DNA of 64,000 bases from contig NZ_CP150254.1 of NCBI RefSeq assembly GCF_037975445.1, forward strand, positions 1,238,001 to 1,302,000, given 5' to 3'. Of this stretch, positions 41,332 to 50,475 are shown one piece after another. Positions within the stretch are counted from its first letter, which is position 1. The number at the start of each line of letters is the position of its first letter. Position numbers and translations under genes: made by a program. Origin of the DNA: Peribacillus sp. FSL P2-0133. Its GTDB lineage: Bacteria; Bacillota; Bacilli; Bacillales; DSM-1321. The notes beneath the pieces were generated by a model. That model made no database searches. It was not told the origin of the DNA and was given only the letters and a program-made list of their open reading frames with translations.

Positions 41332-42876
41332 ATGAATTTATCTGAACAGCTTCATCAAATGGCTTTAAAAAAGGCGGATAAGCCAGCATATTACTTTATG
41401 GATCAATCCACTTCATATGGGGAATTGGATAAAGCCGTTACGAAGTTCGCAGACGAATTACATAGGCTGGGTGTTTCCAAAGGTGATAACATTGCGCTGT
41501 TATTAGGCAACTCTCCACATTTCATCATTTCGTTGTATGGGGCTATGCGAGCAGGGGCGACCGTAATTCCCGTCAATCCAATTTACACACCTGACGAGAT
41601 TGGTTATATCCTTAATAATGGCGATGTAAAGGTTGTTGTGGCATTAGATAAGCTTTTACCCTTACTAGAGAAAATGAACCCGATCCTCTCAAGCGTAGAA
41701 CAATATGTTATTTGCGAAACGCAGCAGGATAATGGGGATATTAGCGAATTTAACATCTACCCAAAAATGAAATCGTTTACAAAAATGATCGAAACGGGGG
41801 ATGACGGTTTTAAAGGGCCAGAACTGGATCCTGAAGATACGGCAATCATACTCTATACTTCCGGAACAACGGGGAAACCAAAGGGGGCCATGCTCACACA
41901 TACCAATATCTACTCCAATGCACATGATATTGGTGAATATTTAAAAATCTCGGAAAGTGACCGTGTCATTACGACATTGCCAATGTTCCATGTTTTCAGT
42001 TTAACGGTAGTTGTGAATGCCCCATTGATAAGCGGAGGTACGCTTTTAATTGTCCCGCAATTCAGTCCAAAGGAAATATTCAGGCAAATCAAAAAATATG
42101 ATGCAACCGTTTTTGCTGGAGTGCCTACGATGTATAACTTTCTTTTCCAATATCCAGATGCGAATGAAGATGCTTTGAAGTCGTTACGAATATGCATATC
42201 GGGAGGATCCGCAATGCCTGTGTCCCTTCTTGAATCATTCGAGCGAAAATTTAATGTCAGGGTTTCAGAAGGATATGGCTTATCCGAAGCTTCCCCAGTT
42301 ACCTGCTTCAATCCTTTGGATCGTCCAAGGAAGTCGGGATCCATCGGAACCTCCATCCTTAGGGTGGAAAACAAAGTGGTCAATGAGCTTGGAGAAGAAG
42401 TGCAAATCAATGAGGTAGGAGAATTGGTTGTCAGAGGTCCGAATGTAATGAAGGGCTATTATAAAATGCCTGAAGAATCAGCCGCTGTCTTGAAAAATGG
42501 TTGGTTATATACAGGCGATTTAGCCAGGATGGATGATGAAGGCTATTTTTTCATTGTAGATCGTAAAAAGGAGCTTATCATCGTCGGTGGTTATAATGTC
42601 TATCCACGTGAAGTGGAGGAGGTTCTGTATGCCCATCCTGAAGTAGTTGAGGCAGCAGCCCTAGGCGTTCCCGATCCCAATCAAGGGGAAGTGGTTAAGT
42701 GCTATGTGGTAAAGAAAAACAATGCATTGACAGAGGAAGAACTGCTTGCCTATTGCATGGAACATTTGGCCAAATATAAAGTACCGGCAAAAATTGAGTT
42801 TTTGGCTGAACTTCCAAAAAACGCGACTGGTAAAATTTTACGTCGCTCTTTGAAAAACCATGTACTGCAAAACTGA
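41332..42876 (+). CDS. lcfB: Long-chain fatty acid-CoA ligase LcfB
   Basis: The 514-residue ANL ligase has A3 YTSGTTGKPKGAML (about 165-178), A5 EGYGLSEASPV (about 312), A7 LYTGDLARMDDEGYFFIVDRKKE split over about 390-412, A8 GGYNVYPREVEEVL and the catalytic lysine in PKNATGKILRRSL near 505. It activates long-chain fatty acids for beta-oxidation. GGGGAGGGAG lies before the ATG. The FadR-like operator just upstream fits regulation of B. subtilis lcfB (yhfL). Confidence 0.88.
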   Translation: MNLSEQLHQMALKKADKPAYYFMDQSTSYGELDKAVTKFADELHRLGVSKGDNIALLLGNSPHFIISLYGAMRAGATVIPVNPIYTPDEIGYILNNGDVKVVVALDKLLPLLEKMNPILSSVEQYVICETQQDNGDISEFNIYPKMKSFTKMIETGDDGFKGPELDPEDTAIILYTSGTTGKPKGAMLTHTNIYSNAHDIGEYLKISESDRVITTLPMFHVFSLTVVVNAPLISGGTLLIVPQFSPKEIFRQIKKYDATVFAGVPTMYNFLFQYPDANEDALKSLRICISGGSAMPVSLLESFERKFNVRVSEGYGLSEASPVTCFNPLDRPRKSGSIGTSILRVENKVVNELGEEVQINEVGELVVRGPNVMKGYYKMPEESAAVLKNGWLYTGDLARMDDEGYFFIVDRKKELIIVGGYNVYPREVEEVLYAHPEVVEAAALGVPDPNQGEVVKCYVVKKNNALTEEELLAYCMEHLAKYKVPAKIEFLAELPKNATGKILRRSLKNHVLQN

Positions 42877-42889
42877 ATTTCATTGATCA

Positions 42890-42931
42890 TAAGGAGATCA
42901 TTGCCTATATCCGGCAATGGTCCTTTTTTTG
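42890..42931 (+). terminator. Terminator after lcfB
   Basis: AAGGAGATCATTGCC and GGCAATGGTCCTT pair with small mismatches and are followed by seven T. Confidence 0.75.
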
Positions 42932-43052
42932 TACAACCAAAGTGTATCATGCTGCATAAAATATATTGGAGAATCTTAAAACCTTGATTCTTGTTTCGAA
43001 AAGAGTTATGATTGTCATTAAAAATTTCCACATAATTGTAAGGAGGGGTTAG

Positions 43053-43580
43053 ATGAGAGATGTAAAGCTTTTGGATATTTTTACACATCCCATTGCTCAA
43101 AAATACTTGAACCGTTCAGGTCTGGCACATGCGATTGCGGTAGCATACCATGCGTTTCACTTAGCAAACGAGTATAATGTCGACCCTGATATTGCTGCTA
43201 AAGCTGGACTTTTGCATGATATGGGTCATTTCACCTGGTATCGCAATGGTAAATGGGATTATGATTTGTATAAACAAAATGATATTCACCCCATCAAAGG
43301 TGCAGAACGAGCACATAAACTTTTAATCCGCTTGGGGGAAAACCCGATAAAGGCAAAGACCATTTCCCTCGCCATTTTATTTCACACCGATTCGTTCTTA
43401 CCTTCAAATGATATTATTCGTACACCGCTTCAGCAAGTCGTCAAATGGGCCGACGAAAAAGATGAAGAAGAAGGTGGAAAACACCATTATCGCAAAATTG
43501 ATTTTCCCCGGGCACAGGAGAGCATCATGAAACTTGATACGCTCATAGATGAGGAACAAAGAAGAAGGCTATCATCCTGA
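43053..43580 (+). CDS. HD-domain phosphohydrolase of unknown substrate
   Basis: The 175-residue protein has metal-ligand histidines in SGLAHAIAVAYHAFHLANEY, the HD pair in AGLLHDMGHFTWY (about 57-63), a later histidine in ILFHTDSF (about 116) and the closing aspartate in VVKWADEKDEEEGG. These are the marks of a full HD metal site, as in nucleotide or RNA phosphohydrolases. GGAGGGGTT precedes the ATG. Its terminator overlaps the last codons. Not recognised in the B. subtilis order of this region. Confidence 0.7.
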   Translation: MRDVKLLDIFTHPIAQKYLNRSGLAHAIAVAYHAFHLANEYNVDPDIAAKAGLLHDMGHFTWYRNGKWDYDLYKQNDIHPIKGAERAHKLLIRLGENPIKAKTISLAILFHTDSFLPSNDIIRTPLQQVVKWADEKDEEEGGKHHYRKIDFPRAQESIMKLDTLIDEEQRRRLSS

Positions 43581-43605
43581 AGACAAACGGGTGATAGCCT
43601 TTTTA
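43562..43605 (+). terminator. Terminator overlapping the end of the HD gene
   Basis: AAGGCTATCATCC (still inside the coding sequence) pairs with GGGTGATAGCCTT, followed by TTTAC. Confidence 0.75.
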
Positions 43606-43757
43606 CTGTCAGGAGGTACACTTTTTAAGCATTTTACAGTTTAAATTTGTTATCAGGTGAATTAATGATGTAAAGTATAGACCAATAGAACTATTAGCGC
43701 GGGCAATTATAAAAAATTATCGGATTAATAACAATAATGAAAGTAACAGGTGATGTT

Positions 43758-44426
43758 ATGAAGTCGATTAAGCTATTGATATATGGTGGTCAGGGAAGAT
43801 TTGAGGAATTCATCGAAAAAGAAGAAGACATTAAGGCCATAGGGGTGACTGGAAGTGAAATGGACCTTCTTGATTTTAATCACACATCATCAGTCATGCC
43901 AGATGTCATTCTTATTGATGCCCGGTCATCTGGGAAGTATGGACAGGAAGTCATGCCGATCCTAAAGGTAAAACATCCATCCACTCCTTTCCTCATTTTT
44001 ACTGACTATTCAGAAGATCATTATCTTATCGAAGCGATATGCCATGGTGCAGCAGGTTATGTGTTACAGGATGGCGGAATGAAACAAGTGCTGTCGGCAA
44101 TCCGTCAATGTGCCAACGGTCAGATAGTTTATCCCGCCTCATTTAAATCAATTTTAATGAAGAAGCTGCAGCAGGATGTTGAAAGATCACCAGTAACTTT
44201 GGATAAGGCAATCGAAAAATTGGGGGCCTTTTCTAAACGCGAGTATGAACTGCTTATCCTGCTGACCCAAGGTGAAACAAATCAGCAAATCTCAAAAAAA
44301 CTTTTTCTATCCATCGGCACGGTAAAAAACTATATAAGCCGTATTTACAAAAAACTGAATGTTAATAATCGACCGGAGCTTATGGCACTTTTGTATAGTT
44401 TTCAAAAAAGCGGGATGAAGGGATGA
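43758..44426 (+). CDS. Atypical LuxR-type response regulator
   Basis: The 222-residue protein has a receiver-like domain (about 1-115) and a C-terminal LuxR helix-turn-helix (FSKREYELLILLTQGETNQQ, then KLFLSIGTVKNYISRIYKKL, about 150-205). The receiver keeps a phosphoacceptor-like aspartate in VILIDARSSG. It has lost the N-terminal acidic pair (the strand reads LLIYGGQGRFEEF) and the conserved lysine (GYVLQDGG instead of K). Phosphorylation is therefore doubtful. No sensor kinase is adjacent. ATG 43758 follows AGGTGAT; ATG 43737 lacks a site. Confidence 0.8.
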   Translation: MKSIKLLIYGGQGRFEEFIEKEEDIKAIGVTGSEMDLLDFNHTSSVMPDVILIDARSSGKYGQEVMPILKVKHPSTPFLIFTDYSEDHYLIEAICHGAAGYVLQDGGMKQVLSAIRQCANGQIVYPASFKSILMKKLQQDVERSPVTLDKAIEKLGAFSKREYELLILLTQGETNQQISKKLFLSIGTVKNYISRIYKKLNVNNRPELMALLYSFQKSGMKG

Positions 44427-44806
44427 CTACTCATGCCCGCTGTTCCGTTAGTCGGCTTCATTATCGATTTCGCATTCCAAAAAATTTGATGAAACGATTT
44501 ACATCAAGGTAATTAGGTGCCGGCAAAGGGATAAAGTCGTCGTTACCTTAAACCTCCAAAGCCCTCCGTTTTTTTAAAAATATCTCTGCATATTCATCAT
44601 TTCATCTCCTCGATGTCAATATTATCCCGGAAGTACATTTTTGACTGAAGGTGTATTCTGTGAAATCTTAAGGTTGATAATAAAGAAGAAAAAATAAAAA
44701 AATGATGGAGATTGAAAGGAATAAATAATATAGAAGGGAAATGCGGTTCTAACCTGTCCATTTTGGATTAAACTATTAAGAGGAGATTCGTTTAAGGAGG
44801 GGCATC
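44427..44806. other. Intergenic region holding a broken small gene
   Basis: The 380-bp gap contains, on the minus strand at 44461-44600, remains of a small protein gene (listed separately). The rest, 44601-44806, is AT-rich with AAGGAGGGG before yhfN and no other recognised element. Confidence 0.5.
44461..44600 (-). pseudogene. Frameshifted small gene of about 45 codons
   Basis: GAGGAG lies 5 bp before ATG 44600. Reading gives MMNMQRYF and then a stop within a T5-A7 run. Dropping one base restores KKTEGFGGLR, and dropping one more near AGGT restores NDDFIPLPAPNYLDVNRFIKF, ending FGMRNR and a stop at 44461. The peptide after the second shift is well formed with a sensible end. The gene is therefore broken, contains two sequence errors, or uses slippage at the A-run. 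Family not recognised. Confidence 0.5.
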
Positions 44807-46072
44807 ATGGTTAGAAAATGGGCTGGAAGAGCGATTCTGTTATATATCCTTTATGCAGCGGCGATGTATTGGTATATTTTTTATGGAGCTGATACCTCGA
44901 TTCCCGAAGCTTTGCGTGGAACTGCAGCAGATCCTGCAACATTTCTGAATGCAAGGGAACTAAAGCTTAGCGAAGAGTATTCAGGACTGCGGAATTTTAT
45001 TTTTTTCGTATCCAGGCCATATGAATGGCTGCTGTATTTCTTCATTTTATTATTTGGTTTTTCAAAAGCATTTGAAAAGTCGTCAATGGCAGTCTCGAAA
45101 TGGAAAGCGGTCAGAACGGGCATCTACTTATTCTGGCTTTCCGTTATTTCTTACCTGGCACTGTTTCCAATCAGTTTCATCGGATATCGGATGAGCAGGA
45201 GTTACCATATAAGCACACAAAGTTTCACCTCGTGGATGAAGGATGGAGTCATCGAATTCTGGGTGAATTTCGGGATGATGTTCATCATCGTGTCCGTTTT
45301 GTATTGGTTAATGAAGAAAAGTGTGAAGAAGTGGTGGCTCTATGCTTGGATGTTGTCCATTCCATTTACCTTGTTTCTGATGTTTGTACAGCCTGTATTG
45401 ATTGATCCGCTATATAATGAATTCTATCCGCTCAAAAATAAAGAGCTGGAAACGGAAATATTGGCACTTGCCTCACAGGCTGAAATTCCTGCTGAACACG
45501 TGTATGAAGTAAATATGGCGGAAAAGACAAATGCCTTGAATGCATACGTGACCGGCATAGGTTCCAACTCAAGAATAGTCCTTTGGGATACGACCCTGCA
45601 CAAACTGAAGGAAGATGAAATCCTTTTTATCATGGCACATGAAATGGCTCATTATGTGGAAAAGCATATTTATATAGGGATTGCAGGTTATTTAGGACTG
45701 ACTTTAATCGGTTTGTGGATGACATCGAAAATCATGAACTTTATCATTAAACGCTGGGGCCATCTGTTAAAGGTTCGTTCTATTGACAGCATTTCTTCTC
45801 TTCCTTTATTTCTCTTAATAACGTCTGTGCTGCTCTTTGCTTCGAGTCCGCTGTCCAATTATGTTTCCAGATATCAAGAAACAAGGGCTGACCGTTATGC
45901 CATTGAAATGACCGGGGATAAAGAATCAGCAATCACGACGTTCCAGGAACTCACGAGGTCGGGTTTGAGTCAAGTCAACCCACCATTCCTGGTTAAATGG
46001 CTGCGGTATTCCCATCCAACCATGCTCGAGCGGATTTCAACGGTTGAAAATACAGATACAAAGGGTGATTGA
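44807..46072 (+). CDS. yhfN: M48-family membrane zinc metalloprotease YhfN
   Basis: The 421-residue protein has about six membrane segments, with the zincin motif IMAHEMAHYVEKH near residue 285 and the downstream glutamate in YQETRADRYAIEMTGD near 365. It resembles CAAX-type (Ste24) peptidases, as does B. subtilis YhfN. It is probably a membrane protein quality or processing protease. AAGGAGGGGC precedes the ATG. A strong terminator follows within 10 bp. Confidence 0.85.
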   Translation: MVRKWAGRAILLYILYAAAMYWYIFYGADTSIPEALRGTAADPATFLNARELKLSEEYSGLRNFIFFVSRPYEWLLYFFILLFGFSKAFEKSSMAVSKWKAVRTGIYLFWLSVISYLALFPISFIGYRMSRSYHISTQSFTSWMKDGVIEFWVNFGMMFIIVSVLYWLMKKSVKKWWLYAWMLSIPFTLFLMFVQPVLIDPLYNEFYPLKNKELETEILALASQAEIPAEHVYEVNMAEKTNALNAYVTGIGSNSRIVLWDTTLHKLKEDEILFIMAHEMAHYVEKHIYIGIAGYLGLTLIGLWMTSKIMNFIIKRWGHLLKVRSIDSISSLPLFLLITSVLLFASSPLSNYVSRYQETRADRYAIEMTGDKESAITTFQELTRSGLSQVNPPFLVKWLRYSHPTMLERISTVENTDTKGD

Positions 46073-46073
46073 A

Positions 46074-46106
46074 AGCCAGCTGAAAACCAGCTGGCTTTTT
46101 TCTTCT
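46074..46106. terminator. Terminator after yhfN
   Basis: AAGCCAGCTG and CAGCTGGCTT form a 10-bp stem around AAAAC, with TTTT after. Confidence 0.85.
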
Positions 46107-46221
46107 ATATCGGAAAAATGTAAGTTTGTAAGTTGTTTTCAGAAAAAACTATTATTTTTAAAAACCTAAGGTTCTCTACTATAATAAATTAAATTCCCAG
46201 TTCGTTTTAAGGAGATCGGAT

Positions 46222-47031
46222 ATGTATAATGTACTTTTGATCACTATGGGCTCAGTGCTTGTTGCAGTAGCCTATAACTTATTTTTGATACCTCATTTAA
46301 TTTTAAGCAGCGGACTTAGTGGACTTGCGATTATGTTCGGAATCATCACTCCGGTCAACACAGGGATATTGAATTTTCTGTTGAACCTGCCATTGCTGAT
46401 TCTTGGATACTTGAAATTAGGGAGACGCTTTATCACCTATACGATATTATCAGTTGTCGTGATATCCGTCAGTTTATACCTCATTCCAGTTCACGGAATA
46501 TCCACTGATCCGATTTTGTCTTCTTTATTTGGCGGAATCATATCGGGATTCGGTATAGGCATCATCTTTCGTGCTTCAGGTTCTTCAGGCGGTTTTGATA
46601 TCATTGCCATGCTTTTGGCTAAGAAGAGCGACTTTCCACTTGGTACATTGCTTTCGGTGATGAATGCAGTTGTGGTGGTTATCTCAGGCTTCATCTTTGG
46701 TTGGGATGCCGCATTATATACGCTGATTTCCATTTATGCAGCAGGAAAGGTGATCGATACGATCCATTCCAATCACATTAAATTAACATTGATGATCGTT
46801 ACCAAAAAGAGTGACGAAATGAAAACCAAGCTCTTGACCAACCTTTATCGTGGAATTACAGTCATGGATGGTGAAGGTGCATATTCAGGAGAAAAGAGTA
46901 AAGTAATGATGACAGTCATTACACGTTATCAGTTAACCGATGTAAAAACGATGATAAAAGAAGTGGATCCGAATGCTTTTGTCAATATAACCGAAACAGC
47001 CGAGGTCATGGGGATGTTTCATAAAGAGTGA
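46222..47031 (+). CDS. YitT family membrane protein
   Basis: The 269-residue protein has five or six N-terminal membrane helices with LIPHLILSSGLSGLAIM and RASGSSGGFDIIAMLLAKK (about 112-130), then a soluble C-terminal DUF2179 domain with YRGITVMDGEGAYSGEKSKV. This architecture defines the YitT family, whose transport substrate is unknown. AAGGAGATC precedes the ATG. It is monocistronic with a terminator. Confidence 0.85.
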   Translation: MYNVLLITMGSVLVAVAYNLFLIPHLILSSGLSGLAIMFGIITPVNTGILNFLLNLPLLILGYLKLGRRFITYTILSVVVISVSLYLIPVHGISTDPILSSLFGGIISGFGIGIIFRASGSSGGFDIIAMLLAKKSDFPLGTLLSVMNAVVVVISGFIFGWDAALYTLISIYAAGKVIDTIHSNHIKLTLMIVTKKSDEMKTKLLTNLYRGITVMDGEGAYSGEKSKVMMTVITRYQLTDVKTMIKEVDPNAFVNITETAEVMGMFHKE

Positions 47032-47040
47032 TGATAATTA

Positions 47041-47073
47041 GAAAAGCCTCCCAATATTATGGGAGGCTTTTCT
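47041..47073. terminator. Bidirectional terminator
   Basis: AGAAAAGCCTCCCA and TGGGAGGCTTTTCT form a 14-bp perfect stem around ATATTA. It separates the YitT gene from yhzC. Confidence 0.9.
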
Positions 47074-47101
47074 GATCATTAGGCTTTTTTATTCATGCAT
47101 T

Positions 47102-47338
47102 TTAATTGCCGAACTGTTTTAGTAAAACGTTCATTTCAGAACTTAGTTTTAAGAATAAAGGTTTGTTTTTCATATCCAAGGCTTCATCGATCTGTTTTGC
47201 AAGGATATTCTTTTTGGTAGTAAGGACGGCTTCCTGAATAATCATATCAATTAACATTTCCTGAACCACGGCATCGTTTTTCATTTCGCTCATTGATAAG
47301 GACTTCACTGACTCTGAATAAGATTTTTCATTTTTCAA
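47102..47338 (-). CDS. yhzC: IDEAL-domain protein YhzC
   Basis: The 78-residue helical protein ends in the IDEAL motif KQIDEALDMKNKPLFLKLSS (about 48-67). B. subtilis yhzC, also coding for an IDEAL-domain protein, lies just before comK. IDEAL segments occur in small proteins that bind partner proteins (for example ComK or MecA-related), but no role is proven here. TTG 47338 with AGGGGTGG upstream is the likely start; GTG 47347 lies within that site. Confidence 0.7.
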   Translation of the reverse strand: MKNEKSYSESVKSLSMSEMKNDAVVQEMLIDMIIQEAVLTTKKNILAKQIDEALDMKNKPLFLKLSSEMNVLLKQFGN

Positions 47339-47658
47339 AGTTACCACCCCTGACCCTTTTTATTATTATATGGATTTGAGCGGATAAAATCAACTGAAAA
47401 TTTAAAAAATTTAAACATTAATAGAGAATGTGTCATTTAGATGACGAAAAAGCCACTAAATAAAAGAATTCTTAATTTTTCGTGAACTCCCTTTTTATGT
47501 TTTAGGGTTGTGCTATTATAGTGAGTAATTTAACATACATTTACTATTCCCCTTCACTCTTCTTAGACAATGGGGAATGGAGGGGTACAAGCAATCAAGA
47601 GTATAAGCTTCGGTAAAGTAAAAGCGGTGTTTAGTAATGAGGAAGAGGTGGATTAAAA
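47339..47658. promoter_or_regulatory. comK upstream region with A/T tracts
   Basis: The 320 bp between yhzC and comK holds several A-runs and T-runs (AAAATTTAAAAAATTT near 47397, AAAAG-N-TTTTT near 47463-47480) that could be ComK-type AT boxes. A TATTAT/TATAGT candidate -10 is at 47514-47522. In B. subtilis this region integrates ComK, AbrB, CodY, Rok and DegU. The exact AAAA-N5-TTTT pairs could not be assigned with certainty. Confidence 0.4.
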
Positions 47659-48222
47659 ATGAAGGAAAACAATCAGGGAATCATCGAGGAATATGAAATC
47701 ACGCCACATACACTAATGGTTTCGCCAATCAATTATGGCAGTAAAATATATTCCCGTATCGTTGAAATGGAGGACGAGTTCATCTCCCCGTTTAAACCCA
47801 TGGAAATAATAAAGAAAAGCTGTGAGTTCTTCGGATCAAGTTATGAAGGACGCAAGCAAGGCACGAAACAGCTCATAAACATCACACATAAAGCACCGAT
47901 CGCGATTGATCCGACCAGTTCGATTTTCTTCTTTCCGACTACATCTCCGTTGCGTCCTCAATGCATCTGGCTATCACATGAGCATGTGGCATCCTATGAT
48001 CGCCTGGATTCCAAACATACAACCATCACATTCAGGAATAGACAAACTATCGATATAGCAGTATCATGCAGTTCTTTCGAAAACCAGCTGCACCGGACAT
48101 CTTTTTTAAAAACGAAATTGATCCAGAGAATTGAGGAGACAAAGAGGAAATCCTTCTATCTGTTTTCCGATGCAAATGGGGCAAAGGCTTCAGAGGTAAT
48201 GTCAAAGTATATACCGCGTTAG
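47659..48222 (+). CDS. comK: Competence transcription factor ComK
   Basis: The 187-residue protein has EEYEITPHTLMVSPINYGSK (about 10-29), KAPIAIDPTSSIFFFPTTSP (about 79-98), CIWLSHEHVASYDRL and the region ETKRKSFYLFSDANGAK. These match the ComK family. ComK activates DNA-uptake genes, including addAB and comE/G operons in B. subtilis; addBA lies in this window. AAGAGGTGG lies before the ATG. It has the full length of a functional ComK and no visible defect. Confidence 0.93.
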   Translation: MKENNQGIIEEYEITPHTLMVSPINYGSKIYSRIVEMEDEFISPFKPMEIIKKSCEFFGSSYEGRKQGTKQLINITHKAPIAIDPTSSIFFFPTTSPLRPQCIWLSHEHVASYDRLDSKHTTITFRNRQTIDIAVSCSSFENQLHRTSFLKTKLIQRIEETKRKSFYLFSDANGAKASEVMSKYIPR

Positions 48223-48280
48223 TGGGGTTTCAGGGATAATCATAAAAGAATGCAAACGGGATTCATTCAAAATTAAAGCA

Positions 48281-48304
48281 AGCCCTTCTTATTAAAGAAG
48301 GGCC
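48281..48304. terminator. Bidirectional terminator between comK and the DUF3006 gene
   Basis: GCCCTTCTT and AAGAAGGGC pair perfectly around ATTA; A-rich flanks are present. Confidence 0.75.
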
Positions 48305-48310
48305 CCGGAA

Positions 48311-48529
48311 TTAATCCTCAAATAATTCATCCATTAAATCGTCAATCTCTTTTCTTAACTGCTTAGTGCCTTCTTTGGAAATGGTGATCGTATTACCATC
48401 GATAATCAGCATATCTCCTACTTTTGCTCCCTTGGGAAGAGCGCTTTTAGGAAAATCCTTCATGTCGCCACCTTCGATTTCAACGACAGCGATCTTTCCC
48501 TCGAAGCGATCGATAATTCCTTGTACCAT
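48311..48529 (-). CDS. DUF3006 domain protein
   Basis: The 72-residue protein starts MVQGIIDRFEGKIAVVEIEG and contains FPKSALPKGAKVGDMLIIDG, the DUF3006 barrel pattern, with an acidic helical tail. It starts directly after the stop of the ComEC-like gene (0 bp gap) and is coupled to it. DUF3006 proteins often accompany extracellular MBL hydrolases, so the pair probably works together. Confidence 0.8.
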   Translation of the reverse strand: MVQGIIDRFEGKIAVVEIEGGDMKDFPKSALPKGAKVGDMLIIDGNTITISKEGTKQLRKEIDDLMDELFED

Positions 48530-49369
48530 TTATTTCACCGTCTTTACAGTAATTTTCTGACCTGTAGAAGTAAAAATAATGTTACCTGATTTATCTGTGC
48601 GATAAGTTTTGGCTTTCACTGAATTCAACCGTTTTACAACAGTAGAAGTAGGGTGCCCATATCCATTTTTCCCTACACTGATTACAGCGTATTTCGGTTT
48701 TGCTTTGTTAATGAAAGCTGAACTTGTTGATGTTTTTGCACCATGATGGCCGACTTTAAGTACATCCACACTTGGTACCAGTTTTTTAGCCAGCATATCT
48801 GACTCTGCTTTTACTTCAGCATCACCTGTAAACAAGAATGTTTTTTTGCCGTGTTTAAGTAAAAGGACTGCACTCCAATTATTTAAGTCAGACTTAGCAT
48901 ATTCTTTAACAGGTGCAATGAATTTAAGGGAATTATCCTTAGCTTTAGTGTTGATTTCCACGCCAGTCTGCGCCTTTTTTATTGTAAGCTTCTTCTGCTT
49001 AACAGCCGTTAAAAAGTCTTTGTATGCTTGGGTAGTATGAGAAATTTTAGGGGCATACACAGATTTCACATTAAGCGATTTTATCACATAAGCCAGACCG
49101 CCCACATGATCCGCATCTGGGTGAGTTGATACTAATGCATTAAGTGTTTTTACCTTTTGTTTTTTTAGGTAGGCTACAACTTCGTCGCCCTTTCCTTTAC
49201 CGCCGCCATCGATTAAAACGTTTTCGTTACCTGTTTGAATAAGGATTGAATCTCCTTGTCCTACGTTGATGAAATGTACCTTCACATTTGAGGCTGCCTC
49301 GGTTGTTTTAAGTCCTGTGAATAAAGACAAAACAAGAACAGCGACCAGTAGAATATTTATTTTCTTCAT
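48530..49369 (-). CDS. Secreted ComEC/Rec2-like metallo-beta-lactamase fold hydrolase
   Basis: The 279-residue protein has an N-terminal signal peptide (KKINILLVAVLVLSLFTGLK) and then an MBL domain: VGQGDSILIQTGNENVLIDG, the metal motif STHPDADHVGGLAYV (about 85), FLFTGDAEVKAE (about 180) and KVGHHGAKTSTSSAF (about 205). It resembles the isolated C-terminal domain of ComEC, a nuclease domain in DNA uptake. GGGAAAAAAATG gives a weak site. Its place next to comK is suggestive, but the protein is not ComEC itself, which is much larger. Confidence 0.8.
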   Translation of the reverse strand: MKKINILLVAVLVLSLFTGLKTTEAASNVKVHFINVGQGDSILIQTGNENVLIDGGGKGKGDEVVAYLKKQKVKTLNALVSTHPDADHVGGLAYVIKSLNVKSVYAPKISHTTQAYKDFLTAVKQKKLTIKKAQTGVEINTKAKDNSLKFIAPVKEYAKSDLNNWSAVLLLKHGKKTFLFTGDAEVKAESDMLAKKLVPSVDVLKVGHHGAKTSTSSAFINKAKPKYAVISVGKNGYGHPTSTVVKRLNSVKAKTYRTDKSGNIIFTSTGQKITVKTVK

Positions 49370-49840
49370 TTTTTTCCCTCCAATAATAATTTACCATGTG
49401 TAACAGGGAAAATGGGGATTTGGACATAATTTTCCTTGTGATAAAAAAAGGAAGATGGGCGTCTGAATCGTGGTTAGGTAAAATAGACCTAGGTATTTAT
49501 GTTTAATTAACAAAGCTATTAAATTACAGGTGAAAAGACAATAGAAAATCTATTTCTCTCAGAATATTATAAGAAGAATGTTATAAGAGTTTACATGCTT
49601 GGTATTGAAGGAGCAGGCTACGTATCTGAAGTTGAAAGTACAGAGCGTTATAGAGAATGTTGATGAGTTTGTTTACTGCTTAAGAATAATAGATGAATAT
49701 TATGGAGTTCGACCGGATGATATAAGCAGAATTGAATAGATATAAAACTTGTAATGAATATATACAAGATAGCTTTCAAGAGGCAATTGAGAACTAGGAT
49801 TGATACCATATCGGAAATGTCTTGCACTTTCAAATTAATT

Positions 49841-49892
49841 ATTTCTTATAAAAACCATACAAATAAAACATTGCATGGTTTTTATAAGAAAT
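49841..49892. repeat. 18-bp perfect inverted repeat
   Basis: ATTTCTTATAAAAACCAT and its exact complement are separated by 16 bases. No T-tract follows on either strand. Possibly an end of a lost element, or the terminator of a vanished gene. Confidence 0.7.
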
Positions 49893-50355
49893 AAGGGATT
49901 GAGGAAATTTTTTACAATCAAGCAATGGGGTATGAATTTGTTAATGGTTCACTTCATAATGCATAATATAATAGACACCACATGATGTATCAATAATTTT
50001 GTTCAGTATTTCACAAGCGTTTTCGCGAAAGGTTCTTATTTTTTTGGCAGGTAAATTAATACTTTACATATCAATTGATGGTTACAAATAGATGATAGTA
50101 AGTATGGATATGCAATTAACAATCTTTTGCAAAAACATTATACGGACTCTAAAATGATAGTGTTGGATAATGGTTATTATACGAGCCCGACCTAATATCG
50201 TTAAGGACTGTGTCCTTGAATCGTTCAGTTCAAATCATGAGTGATGTGTTACATTCTTCGGCGGGTAATGACATTAGTTACTTTACCATTGATTTGTCGA
50301 AGCGCCTCTTTCAAGAAAGCTGTTTTCCTAACTTTCTCATCAATATGATGAGTGC

Positions 50356-50475
50356 TTTGGTTTGATGAGGGTGGAAACGATCATAACGGGGGTCACTCCA
50401 ACCTTTGCCAAGGAATATGTAAATAACTTTGATTTAAAGAATCTTAAAACTAAAATGGTTCACTTGATTACATAG
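50356..50475 (+). pseudogene. STAS-domain (RsbR-like) C-terminal fragment
   Basis: In one frame the sequence reads FGLMRVETIITGVTPTFAKE, then YVNNFDLKNLKTKM and a stop. This resembles the end of a STAS domain in RsbR paralogues (…GA-x3-L-x-GIRPEIAQTIV…). No start or N-terminal domain remains. The assignment is based on one motif. Confidence 0.4.

Noticed and set aside
41910-42410. Leftward 166-codon frame within lcfB
   Set aside because: Antisense shadow of a well-supported gene, with no ribosome site.
48530-49369. Full comEC gene
   Set aside because: Only the metallo-beta-lactamase domain is present, with a signal peptide and no multi-helix competence channel.
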